A DNA stretch of 64,000 nt. Origin: 0-14-3-00-41-53 sp041500225. GTDB taxonomy: Bacteria; Nitrospirota; Thermodesulfovibrionia; Thermodesulfovibrionales; SM23-35. Each line of letters begins with the position of its first letter. The stretch's first letter is position 1. The notes beneath the pieces are model-generated. The model worked only from the letters and a program-made list of their open reading frames with translations. It did no database searches and was not told the DNA's origin. Below, piece by piece: positions 51,098 to 59,459 of this stretch. Both the position numbers and the translations under genes were made by a program. The stretch covers positions 55,054 through 119,053 of the forward strand of contig JBGQLV010000002.1 in the NCBI GenBank assembly GCA_041500225.1, in the 5' to 3' direction.

Positions 51098-51889
51098 ATG
51101 CGTCACGTAATAGTCACATTAATTGCAATAATCTTTATGTTGTCCGCAGCACCAGCCTTTTCTTACGGGAGAGGCACTGTGGACGTCGAGATCATCTCTG
51201 ACAGAGGAGATGAATTTTCAGTAATGCCGCTCAAGGACTTTGAAACAGGCTGCACGCACGTAATCAAGAGATACCTGGAAGCAAAAAGGGGAAAGAACTA
51301 CAGCATTGTCATAAGAAACAATATGCCTGAAAGGATCGGGGTCGTTATCGCTGTTGACGGAAGGAATATAATCACCGGCAAGAAATCATTTCTCAAGAAT
51401 AACGAGATGATGTACATAGTGGGACCCTACGGCTATACAAGGCTCGAAGGTTGGAGGACGGACGAGGATACGGTGCATCGGTTCTATTTTATAGACATCC
51501 GGGATTCTTACGCAGTAAGGACGTTTGGAGATTCCTCGGCAATGGGAGTAATTGCTGTTGCTGTATTCCGCGAAAAGGAAAGGCCATTAGTCCTTTACGA
51601 AAGTCAGCGTAATGGGAGAGCCCATGCAGCTCCTCAGTCGCCTGGAAAGGGCGAATTAAAGAGAGATAGCGACAGCGCCGGCACAGGTTTCGGCGATGAG
51701 AAGTACTCACCCGTCACAAAAGTCGAGTTTAAACCTGAGGGCAGTCCCTACGAAAAGATATTGATAAAGTATGAATGGCGGGAGGTCTTATGCAGAAAAG
51801 GACTTCTGCAATGCCGGCCGGAAGAAAGAAGAAGGCTGTGGGATGAAGGCGAATATGCACCATACCCACCGGGATATGTGCATCGCTAA
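51098..51889 (+). CDS. Secreted protein of unknown function
   Basis: 263 residues starting with a clear signal peptide (MRHVIVTLIAIIFMLSAAPA, cleavage near AFS). The mature part has a beta-rich domain (about 30-165: FETGCTHVIKRYLEAKRGKN, YSIVIRNNMPERIGVVIAVD, YGYTRLEGWRTDEDTVHRFY), a polar low-complexity linker (170-200) and a basic C-terminus with two Cys. I do not recognise a named family. It is a single gene with its own ribosome-binding site, and a small transcript with a terminator follows it. Confidence 0.75.
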   Translation: MRHVIVTLIAIIFMLSAAPAFSYGRGTVDVEIISDRGDEFSVMPLKDFETGCTHVIKRYLEAKRGKNYSIVIRNNMPERIGVVIAVDGRNIITGKKSFLKNNEMMYIVGPYGYTRLEGWRTDEDTVHRFYFIDIRDSYAVRTFGDSSAMGVIAVAVFREKERPLVLYESQRNGRAHAAPQSPGKGELKRDSDSAGTGFGDEKYSPVTKVEFKPEGSPYEKILIKYEWREVLCRKGLLQCRPEERRRLWDEGEYAPYPPGYVHR

Positions 51890-51897
51890 ATTTTTTC

Positions 51898-51927
51898 TTG
51901 ACATAAAAGTTCAAGGTGGCGTATATA
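51898..51927 (+). promoter_or_regulatory. Consensus-like promoter of a short transcript
   Basis: TTGACA at 51898-51903, a 17-18-bp spacer, and GTATATATA at 51921-51929, starting 9 bp after the stop of the secreted-protein gene. It points to a start near 51934. Confidence 0.65.
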
Positions 51928-51933
51928 TAAACA

Positions 51934-52077
51934 TGTTTTGCGCAAGTCCACTGATAACAAAGAAACTTCCTGGTTGGCTCTGGCATGTCAATGCCGTGGC
52001 TGAGGAGGAGTTTTATTAGCTGTTAGCTGGATAATCAGAAAAACTCAAAGGCCACGGGATAAACTCCGTGGCCTTTT
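51934..52077 (+). ncRNA. Candidate small RNA (or 28-residue peptide mRNA), about 144 nt
   Basis: The unit runs from the predicted start near 51934 to the intrinsic terminator at 52048-52077. An ORF of 28 codons (MFCASPLITKKLPGWLWHVN...) begins at 51933, essentially at the transcription start and with no Shine-Dalgarno. GGCTCTGGCATGTCAATGCCGTGGC could form internal stems. I do not recognise an RNA family. Confidence 0.45.
52048..52077 (+). terminator. Intrinsic terminator
   Basis: AAAGGCCACGG - GATAAACT - CCGTGGCCTTTTT: 11-bp stem, 8-nt loop and a T-run. Confidence 0.9.
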
Positions 52078-52266
52078 TATTGGTTCTGTCATTCCGGCTT
52101 GTCCGCCTGAGGCGGGGTTTCCCGTCCCGAAAGCTTTCGGGATTTACATCCCCTTTTGAGCGGGGTGCAGGGGTGTGTGCCAAAGAGGGGCAAAAGAAAG
52201 GAAGGATAGCCTTCCAGCTCCCGGTAAAGGATTTTGATAAGGAGTACTTTATAAAGGAGAAAAAAC
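52078..52266. repeat. Spacer with palindromic repeat (52126-52141)
   Basis: Contains CCCGAAAGCTTTCGGG (identical to 942-957) beside GTCCGCCTGAGGCGG, both typical extragenic repeat units. AAAGGAGAAAAAAC before 52267 is the ribosome-binding site of the next gene. Confidence 0.6.
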
Positions 52267-52989
52267 ATGAGAGAGTTCAATCAATCCCAATGGGCAAAGA
52301 CAGAGTTTGCTCAGGAATATAGAGATAACGCAGATATATATGTGATAGAACGGAGGAGGCTGCTGAATATCTTAAGATTATTTTATGTCCATTTTTTGAA
52401 AAACAGAAGGAAAAAGAGCATTCTTGATCTTGGATGCGGTGACGGAATTATTATGCATGAACTTCTCAAACTTGACGGTTCTATCTCAGCAACCCTGCTC
52501 GATGGTTCTGCGGATATGCTGAAGAATGCAAAAGATCGTTTAAAACAATTTGAAAATATACGGTATATCCAGGCAAGTTTTCAGGAGGTTCTCAGAAAAA
52601 ACGTATTTGAAAAACAGTATGATTTTGTTGTATCGTCGCTGGCGATTCATCATCTGACACTGAAAGAAAAGAAAGCTCTTTTCAGGAAAATATATAATCA
52701 TCTTTATCCGGAAGGATATTTTGTGAATATCGATTGTATCCTTGCACCGACAGAGACTCTTGAGCAATGGTATTTAGCCCTGTGGGAAGAATGGATTCAT
52801 GAAAAGAAAGAATCCGCGGAGATAGAAAACGATTATTTTGGCGACATTATCCGGCGATACAAAGAGAACAAGGATAATAAACCTGATACACTGAAAGATC
52901 AAATAAATGCTCTGGAGGAGATCGGATTCAAAGACGTAGACTGTTTTTATAAGTATGGCGTGTTTGCCATGTATGGCGGTAGAAAATAA
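52267..52989 (+). CDS. Class I SAM-dependent methyltransferase
   Basis: 240 residues with the Rossmann methyltransferase core: motif I SILDLGCGDGIIMHELLKL (about 56-75), motif II region TLLDGSADMLKNAKDRL, motif IV YDFVVSSLAIHHLTLKEKKA. The substrate is not evident; the long C-terminal helical part (IHEKKESAEIENDYFGDIIR) resembles small-molecule methyltransferases. Good AAAGGAG site before the ATG. Neighbours give no functional hint. Confidence 0.9.
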   Translation: MREFNQSQWAKTEFAQEYRDNADIYVIERRRLLNILRLFYVHFLKNRRKKSILDLGCGDGIIMHELLKLDGSISATLLDGSADMLKNAKDRLKQFENIRYIQASFQEVLRKNVFEKQYDFVVSSLAIHHLTLKEKKALFRKIYNHLYPEGYFVNIDCILAPTETLEQWYLALWEEWIHEKKESAEIENDYFGDIIRRYKENKDNKPDTLKDQINALEEIGFKDVDCFYKYGVFAMYGGRK

Positions 52990-53083
52990 AGGGAAAAGTA
53001 TTATCGATTTGTCATCCTGGCTTGTCCGGAATCTTTCTGTGAGATTGCAAGCCTCCTTCGCCTGCTTCCGTATTTTTCTTTGC

Positions 53084-53127
53084 AAAAAAAGAAGATCCCA
53101 TCAACTAAAAGGGATCTTCTTTTTTTA
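53084..53127 (-). terminator. Intrinsic terminator of the cold-shock gene
   Basis: A stem of AAAAAGAAGATCCC / GGGATCTTCTTTTT with an 11-nt loop lies 1-2 bp after the csp stop; a T-run is present on both strands. Confidence 0.85.
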
Positions 53128-53128
53128 A

Positions 53129-53329
53129 TTACAGTTTAACGACATTGATCGCCTTGGGGCCTTTCGGGCCTTTTTCAATATCAAAGCTAACTTTGTCACC
53201 TTCAGCAAGGGTCTTAAAACCACTGCCTTGGATGGACGTGTGGTGGACAAAAACATCAGTGCCGTCTTCAGCAGTAATAAATCCGAAACCTTTACTCTCG
53301 TTAAACCATTTCACAGTTCCCTGCGCCAT
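53129..53329 (-). CDS. Cold-shock domain protein (CspA family)
   Basis: 66 residues from the ATG at 53329 (MAQGTVKWFNESKGFGFITA), which has GGAGG 8 bp upstream; an in-frame ATG 7 codons earlier lies before that site and is unlikely. RNP1 (KGFGFI) and RNP2 (DVFVHHTSI) are intact, as is GPKGPKAINV. It binds single-stranded nucleic acid and melts RNA secondary structure. Monocistronic with a strong terminator. Confidence 0.96.
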   Translation of the reverse strand: MAQGTVKWFNESKGFGFITAEDGTDVFVHHTSIQGSGFKTLAEGDKVSFDIEKGPKGPKAINVVKL

Positions 53330-53599
53330 TTTATTTACCTCCTTCTTCATAAACTTGAATCACAGAAAGCCTTAACAAAAAAGGCTGCGAAGTCAAAATA
53401 GCATGTCCTTAAACAGTTCGTCAAGTAAGACCAATAACGCCAAAGCGGTGATGATATGAAATGGAAAAGAAAAACCTTGTCGCATGCCTGTAAAAACGTA
53501 TTGCCCATGGGACCCCGGATTATACAATGGCAAATATGACATTCGGACGTTGTTAGTTATTAGTGGTGAACGAATTGTGGAAATATTAGACATTAAAAC

Positions 53600-55123
53600 T
53601 TATTGCAAACCAATCGGCGATGCTATCCTGTACTTCTTCATCTTATAACCAATTTGTCTTGGCGTAAGACCTATCATCCTTGCTGCCTTTGCCTGAACCC
53701 AGGCGGTCTTCTCAAGGGCGTCAAGAACTGTAGATTTTTCAATGTCTTCGATCCCTGCTTTTAACGATTCTTTTTTCACTAACTCTTTAGGCGGAGGCAA
53801 TTTCAGATTTATCGGGAGGTCTGAAGGTTTAATGGTGTTTCTGCAGGACATTACAACAAGCCTTTCTATGGTATTTTCAAGTTCTCTGACATTGCCAGGC
53901 CAGTTATAATCTACCAATATCCTGAGTGCCTCAGGATATATGGATACATTCTTATTATTTTCTTCATTGAAAAGTTTGAGAAAGTGCTCTATCAAAATAG
54001 GAATATCCTCTTTTCTAACTCTGAGTGCCGGCATGAATATAGGCACGACATTCAACCTGTAGTATAAATCCTCTCTGAATTTCCCTTTCGAAACGAGTTC
54101 CTCAAGGTTTCTACCTGTCGCGGCAACAAGTCTGACGTCAACCTTTATCGTTCTTTCCCCGCCGACCCGCTCAAACTCCCTTTCCTGAAGCACGCGCAAT
54201 ATTTTAGGCTGAAGATTGACCGGGAGATCACCGACCTCGTCAAGGAGTATCGTACCTCCATTGGCAAGTTCAAATCTCCCCTTCCTCGCGTTTATTGCAC
54301 CCGTGAACGCACCCCTCTCATGTCCGAAGAGTTCTGACTCGAGTAATCCCTCAGGTATGGAGGCACAGTTAAATTTTACAAAAGGCAACTTTGCCCTCGA
54401 ACTCATATAGTGAATTGCCTTTGCTATCAACTCTTTTCCTGTCCCGCTTTCTCCATACAAAAGGACGGTTGCCTTTGAATTGGCTACACGATGCACAGCC
54501 TCAAATACGGCCTGCATCTTATCTGAACTGCCGATAATATTTGGAAGACTGTATCTGCCTTTAAGTTCGAGTTTCAGGTTTTCCCTTTCCTTTTCAGATT
54601 CTTTGTAATGCTTCCAGAGAATCACATACTGAGCAATGATAGATGCTATTATTTCCAGGACCCTGATGTCCTCATCAACGGTTATAGCCTTGTCTTTAAA
54701 AATTCTGTCAGCACTCAAGACTCCGATGGACTCACCCTTAAACTTAATTGGAACGCACAGAAATGAAATCCCGTTTTTTCCAATCCTGGAGCCTGTCTTG
54801 TTAAGGAATAAGGGCTCTTCTCCGACATTGGGGATCACCATCGGGGAACCTTTTTCTAAGACCCTGCCCACTATTCCCTCGCCGATTTTATATTTTCCCC
54901 GTTCTATCTGCTCTTTTGTAAGGCCGTGGGCAGCAACAATCCGAAGTTCTTTAGTAAAGTGGTCGAGTAGAAAGACTGAGCCTCTTTCCATCTCAAGGAA
55001 ATCTCCAAGGACGTTCATAGTCCGCGAGAGATTTTTCTCGAGTTCAAAAGAAGAGTTCAGGACTTTGCTTACCTCGAGGAGTGCAGAAAGGATGCGATTT
55101 TCTCTTATAAGTAATTGTGTCAT
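53600..55123 (-). CDS. NifA-like sigma-54-dependent transcriptional activator
   Basis: 507 residues. N-terminal GAF domain (about 20-175, MERGSVFLLDHFTKELRIVA), AAA+ domain (about 205-440) with Walker A GESGTGKE, sigma-54 loop GAFTGA and Walker B ILLDEVGDLP, and a Fis-type HTH at the end (AKAARMIGLTPRQIGYKMKK). Domain order and the HTH match NifA, the activator of nitrogen-fixation genes, and the nitrogen gene context agrees, but no nif structural gene is in the window. A 151-bp inverted-repeat element occupies its upstream region. Confidence 0.85.
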   Translation of the reverse strand: MTQLLIRENRILSALLEVSKVLNSSFELEKNLSRTMNVLGDFLEMERGSVFLLDHFTKELRIVAAHGLTKEQIERGKYKIGEGIVGRVLEKGSPMVIPNVGEEPLFLNKTGSRIGKNGISFLCVPIKFKGESIGVLSADRIFKDKAITVDEDIRVLEIIASIIAQYVILWKHYKESEKERENLKLELKGRYSLPNIIGSSDKMQAVFEAVHRVANSKATVLLYGESGTGKELIAKAIHYMSSRAKLPFVKFNCASIPEGLLESELFGHERGAFTGAINARKGRFELANGGTILLDEVGDLPVNLQPKILRVLQEREFERVGGERTIKVDVRLVAATGRNLEELVSKGKFREDLYYRLNVVPIFMPALRVRKEDIPILIEHFLKLFNEENNKNVSIYPEALRILVDYNWPGNVRELENTIERLVVMSCRNTIKPSDLPINLKLPPPKELVKKESLKAGIEDIEKSTVLDALEKTAWVQAKAARMIGLTPRQIGYKMKKYRIASPIGLQ

Positions 55124-55150
55124 AAGTTCCTTATTAGACGTTGAACCCGA

Positions 55151-55301
55151 ATGATGCAGACATTGTTCAAAAATTTATTTAACTCGATGAATTTATTGAA
55201 AATATTTTTGTTCGTTATATTCACTATAATTTTCCATAAACCGTTAGTTAAAAGTACACTAAGGTATCGAAAAATAAATTTTTTCACAACATCTGCATCA
55301 T
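55151..55301. repeat. 151-bp element with about 32-bp inverted ends upstream of the NifA-like gene
   Basis: Left arm 55151-55182 (ATGATGCAGACATTGTTC...) and right arm 55270-55301 (...CACAACATCTGCATCAT) are inverted copies, identical over the outer 10 bases and about three quarters overall. The AT-rich centre has no gene. It could be a MITE or a paired binding site controlling the activator. Confidence 0.6.
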
Positions 55302-55363
55302 TTTAATCCATTATTTGGATGAAATAAATTCAGCATGACATACTGCGGATCATGCAGATAAGG

Positions 55364-57808
55364 TTATATATTTTCAACCATCTCCCAGACGCCGCATGGG
55401 CAGATGCCTGCACAGAAGCCGCAGCCTATGCATTTGTCATCATCAACGACATACTCATACGAGCCGTCTTCGTGTTCAACCCTCGCTATTGCTCCCCAAT
55501 AGCAGGTAGTTTCACACATATGACAGTCACGGCATGTGGCACAAGACATGCACTTTTCTGCCTCTTTTTCAGGTGTGAAATCACCGCGACAGACGTCATA
55601 ATATTCTGCCCTTATCCTCTCATATGGTATGACCTGTTTGATTTCAGGCCAGCGGGGGGCATGCATTAGCTGATAATTGATAGTCTCTGCAGCAATCCTT
55701 CCCTGTCCAATTGCGTGTGTTATAAGACCTAATCTTGTTGCATCACCGATAGCGAAGACCTTTACATCAGATGTCTGTCCAATCTCGTTTACCACCACCC
55801 ATCCTCTCTCTGTGTGGACCGAAGGCGGCAGGAAGTCCAATATCGGAACGTCACCTACGGACATTGCCACAAGGTCGGCATCAAGTGACGATCCGTCTTT
55901 AAAGTAAAGTTTCTTCTCATTATTATCGTACCGGTCGGTAAATTTGGGCCAGATTATCTGTGTACCTTTTGCAACCGCCGTTTCCATCTCCTTACCGGAA
56001 GCTGCCGGCTTCTGAATATCTACTGCTATAACCGATGAGGCGCCGCAGTTATAAGCCTGCGAGGCGACATCCATTCCTACATTGCCGGCGCCTATAATAA
56101 CAACCCTTTTCCCGTTGAGGTCGGGAAGATCTCCGATATTGATGCCTTTGAGAAAATCATAGGCAGAGACTACATGCTCAGAGCCGGGGAATGGAAATAT
56201 CCTTGGTTTATGCGCACCGCATGCAACGACGACCACCTCATGGTTTTTGTAAATCTCCTCGAATTGTTTCAGGTCAATTTTCGCATTAAGGTGAATAGCA
56301 ACACCTATTTCCTTAAACCGTGAAAGTTCTTTTTCGAGTATCTCATGGGGCAGACGTTCTCTCGGGATACAGAGTTCGAGCTTTCCACCAAGCTTGTCTG
56401 TGGCCTCATAAAGATCAACAGTATGACCTTTTAAAGCAAGCTGCCATGCAGCGCTCAATCCTGAAGGACCTCCACCAATCACAGCTATTGTGTGCCCTGT
56501 TGGTTCAGCCTTCTTTGGTGCGGGTATATTAAGGCTAAGACTCCCAAGTTTATCAATGCTTAAAGGTTTGTCAAGCCGTCCCCTTGTGCAGCTCTGCATG
56601 CAAAGGTTTGGACAGATCTGTCCGCATACTGTTGCAGGCAAAGGACTGTATTGCAAGACCAGTTCCATGGCCTCATGGAGTTTACCCTGTCTTATAAGCG
56701 CTGCTCTTTTGTGAGATGGGATATGTGTCGGGCAGTTATATGCACAGGGCGGTGAATATTTTTCATTTGCCCAGACCGGCTTGTTCCGCCTGTCATTCCC
56801 TGTTGTGATATAGGGTAATATTGTAAGTTCATGGTCCATATAAGGTGCAAATATACCACCCTGTCCAACCTCCTTCTCCCAGAAATTTTTCCTGAAATCT
56901 GAGGTGGACATCTTAAACCATCTGCGTGCCCTTTTCTCCTGCGGCGTGTATGCGATAAATTTTTTCCAGTCATCAGGAGAATGTGAAAGTTCATCAAAAT
57001 ATGAAATTCTGTCAATAGCCTCAAGGAATGTTTTCATGTTAGTCTTCAGCCATTCCCAGTCCTGAGGTGTAAGGTCAAGGAGTTTAACATTCCTCTCACT
57101 ATATTCCTGAATAGGACCTCTAAAGTATATTGTTCCGCCTACCATTCCCACGCATGGACGGTAGCCGAGAATGTTCTTTGGGTTCCTTGGATTAACACCA
57201 CAAACGACTGCTATGCCACCTGCCTTGAACTCTGCAAATGAGTCACCGACATTCCTGAAATACCATGATTGTGGGGGGTCAAATCTCGGGTTGTGCTTTG
57301 TCATTGTGTCACATCTTGCACCTCCGCTCCCCTGAACATAAAGGATTCCCTGCGCTGCAGCATTAAATGCACCATTCGTTACGTCCCCTAATACTGTTAT
57401 CTTAGTACCGCAGTTGATCCATCCCGCATCGTCAGACGTGCTTCCTTTTACAATAATTTCAGTACCTGACATTCCCATGCTTCCAAGCCTCTGACCGGCA
57501 GGACCTTCGACAGTTATTTTTATAGTTTCGCCCCTCGGCCATATCCTGCCGCCGATGCCATGTTGTCCATCGGCTATTATATGCAGCTCTCTTGCACCAT
57601 CCCGGACTGCCTGCTGTATCTGTTCTTCGAGTATACGGGAAGGAACTCTTTTGCCGTCAATGATGCCGTGGATGGTTATAGCTTTGAGCTTAGAGCTTGG
57701 AGCTTGGAGTTGTTCTTGTGCAATCGCTTCTTTGCTTTCTGCTCTTTGCTTTTTACTCTTTGCTCTATGCGCTATGCTTTTTTGCTCTTTGCTTTTCTTA
57801 GCACGCAT
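55364..57808 (-). CDS. Glutamate synthase GXGXG domain fused to GltD-like oxidoreductase and ferredoxin
   Basis: 814 residues. Order: a Lys/Ala/Ser-rich N-terminus (1-45), the GltB C-terminal GXGXG beta-helix (about 45-290), a GltD N-terminal Fe-S region (CAYNCPTHIPSHKRAALIRQ, ICPNLCMQSC), FAD loop IAVIGGGPSGLSAAWQLALK (about 440), NAD(P)H loop VVIIGAGNVGMDVASQ, and a C-terminal ferredoxin pair (CMSCATCRDCHMCETTC; CIGCGFCAGICPCG). It should feed electrons to the FMN subunit and hold structural parts of glutamate synthase. The first 45 residues are coded by repeat-like DNA. The start overlaps the upstream stop by 11 bp. Confidence 0.9.
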   Translation of the reverse strand: MRAKKSKEQKSIAHRAKSKKQRAESKEAIAQEQLQAPSSKLKAITIHGIIDGKRVPSRILEEQIQQAVRDGARELHIIADGQHGIGGRIWPRGETIKITVEGPAGQRLGSMGMSGTEIIVKGSTSDDAGWINCGTKITVLGDVTNGAFNAAAQGILYVQGSGGARCDTMTKHNPRFDPPQSWYFRNVGDSFAEFKAGGIAVVCGVNPRNPKNILGYRPCVGMVGGTIYFRGPIQEYSERNVKLLDLTPQDWEWLKTNMKTFLEAIDRISYFDELSHSPDDWKKFIAYTPQEKRARRWFKMSTSDFRKNFWEKEVGQGGIFAPYMDHELTILPYITTGNDRRNKPVWANEKYSPPCAYNCPTHIPSHKRAALIRQGKLHEAMELVLQYSPLPATVCGQICPNLCMQSCTRGRLDKPLSIDKLGSLSLNIPAPKKAEPTGHTIAVIGGGPSGLSAAWQLALKGHTVDLYEATDKLGGKLELCIPRERLPHEILEKELSRFKEIGVAIHLNAKIDLKQFEEIYKNHEVVVVACGAHKPRIFPFPGSEHVVSAYDFLKGINIGDLPDLNGKRVVIIGAGNVGMDVASQAYNCGASSVIAVDIQKPAASGKEMETAVAKGTQIIWPKFTDRYDNNEKKLYFKDGSSLDADLVAMSVGDVPILDFLPPSVHTERGWVVVNEIGQTSDVKVFAIGDATRLGLITHAIGQGRIAAETINYQLMHAPRWPEIKQVIPYERIRAEYYDVCRGDFTPEKEAEKCMSCATCRDCHMCETTCYWGAIARVEHEDGSYEYVVDDDKCIGCGFCAGICPCGVWEMVENI

Positions 57809-59459
57809 AACTAATCTCTAACCTATCTGCCATTGCCTTATCATCTATACTCAGGCCATCAGACATTCCGATCGGCAGTTCCGTACTTCTGCCCATAGGT
57901 GCGAATATCTTTTTCAACTCTACATCGGCAGCCTTGAAGACTTCTACTACACGTTCTGCAACCTTGTCAGAATCAAGTCTCCTGTAAAGTTTCGGATCCT
58001 GTGTAGTTATCCCCCTCGGGCATTTGCCTGTATTACAAAGGTTGCAGCGATTATATTCGTCACCAAAACAGTTCGCAGTAGCCTGCATAATATACTTGCC
58101 GACCGAAACCGCTGACGCACCGAGCATTATAAGTGCTGCTGCATTGGCAGCTAAATTGCCCTTCTTGGCAATACCACCGGCCGCAATAAGAGGCAACTCA
58201 TTCTGTTTCCCCTGTTTGACAAGGTCAAGATAACATTCTCTTATATTCGAAGCTATCGGGTGCCCCATTTTATCTAATGAGACATTGTATGCAGCACCCG
58301 TCCCGCCATCCTCCCCATCGATGGACAGGGCAGCGGCATAAGGGTTTCTTGCAAGGTTGTTTAAAACTGCACGCGCTGTCTTTGTACCGGAAATCTTGGG
58401 ATAGACAGGCACCCTGAAACCCCACGCCATAGACATAGACTGGATCATTTTTGCCACTGCCTCTTCTATGGAGTACTTTGTCTGGTGAGTTGGGGGAGAT
58501 GCAAGGTCAACAAACTGAGGCACGCCGCGGATACTTGCTATCAGTTTAAGAACCTTTTGCGCCATCAGCAATCCCCCGTCACCGGGCTTTGCACCCTGAC
58601 CGTATTTGATCTCGATGGCAGCGGGGTCTTCAACCATGTGCGGTATCGCGTGTATGATTTCATCCCATCCAAAATATCCGGATGCGATCTGGAGCGTTAT
58701 GTATTTCAGGTATCTTGATTTTAAGAGCCTCGGCGGTACCCCACCTTCTCCCGTACACATTACAACAGGGAGACCCTCCACCTCATTAAGGTATGCAACT
58801 CCCATGGCCAGTCCTTCCCACATAGGAGGTGAAAGTGCTCCTACTGACATGCTCCCTATCATTATCGGGAAAATTTCCCGAACAGGAGGGATGAATTTGC
58901 CGTTGTCCCTATCAGGTACAAGTTTGCCATCGACTACCTTCAACGGCAGTTCTTCTGAAGGGAGAATCCTTCCTAAGAGTGTTCTGACACGGAATTCATG
59001 TCTTCCTGCATCCAGCGCAGGGTCTGTGAGCATTGAAATCCTCGTGAATTTAAGTCTGTCAAGAGTTGATACGGACGGATCGTTTCTCCTTCCACCCCTC
59101 TTGTATCCTTCACCACCCCTGTTTTTGAAATGCATAAACTTATTCTGGGGGTTATATTCAGGCTCTATTGCTTCATTGGGACATACAAGTGTGCATGCTC
59201 CACATCCCGTGCAATACCTCTCCATGTCTGTTACCTGTTCAACAACATGAACGATTCTTCTCACTGCTGTTGGAGTTGGCACAGGCCCTTCAGACTGAAT
59301 AATTCTCTGAACCTTAACAGTGGGTTCAATAGCCTTAACAGGACATACCGCCGTGCAACTGCCGCACCTCTTGCACCTGTCGTCCCGCCAGCGGACTATA
59401 TACGGGAATTCTCTTAATGACAGTTTGTGATTGTGGTCTAACCTTGAAGCTGGTTCCAT
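57798..59459 (-). CDS. Glutamate synthase FMN-binding subunit with N-terminal ferredoxin domain
   Basis: 553 residues. Two 4Fe-4S motifs at the N-terminus (CKRCGSCTAVCPVKAIEP, CTGCGACTLVCPNEAIEP) precede the FMN barrel of the GltB synthase domain (about 180-540), with GEDGGTGAAYN, AAGGIAKKGNLAANAAALIM and the CNLCNTGKCPRGITTQDP iron-sulfur segment. It makes glutamate from 2-oxoglutarate and ammonia. This archaeal-type split synthase is common in anaerobes. It overlaps the amidotransferase gene (22 bp) and the next gene (11 bp). Confidence 0.93.
   Translation of the reverse strand: MEPASRLDHNHKLSLREFPYIVRWRDDRCKRCGSCTAVCPVKAIEPTVKVQRIIQSEGPVPTPTAVRRIVHVVEQVTDMERYCTGCGACTLVCPNEAIEPEYNPQNKFMHFKNRGGEGYKRGGRRNDPSVSTLDRLKFTRISMLTDPALDAGRHEFRVRTLLGRILPSEELPLKVVDGKLVPDRDNGKFIPPVREIFPIMIGSMSVGALSPPMWEGLAMGVAYLNEVEGLPVVMCTGEGGVPPRLLKSRYLKYITLQIASGYFGWDEIIHAIPHMVEDPAAIEIKYGQGAKPGDGGLLMAQKVLKLIASIRGVPQFVDLASPPTHQTKYSIEEAVAKMIQSMSMAWGFRVPVYPKISGTKTARAVLNNLARNPYAAALSIDGEDGGTGAAYNVSLDKMGHPIASNIRECYLDLVKQGKQNELPLIAAGGIAKKGNLAANAAALIMLGASAVSVGKYIMQATANCFGDEYNRCNLCNTGKCPRGITTQDPKLYRRLDSDKVAERVVEVFKAADVELKKIFAPMGRSTELPIGMSDGLSIDDKAMADRLEISYAC

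Noticed and set aside
52040..52080. GCCACGGG motif, considered as part of a c-di-GMP (GEMM) riboswitch
   Set aside because: It is simply one arm of an intrinsic terminator; no tetraloop receptor or second helix of the riboswitch is present.
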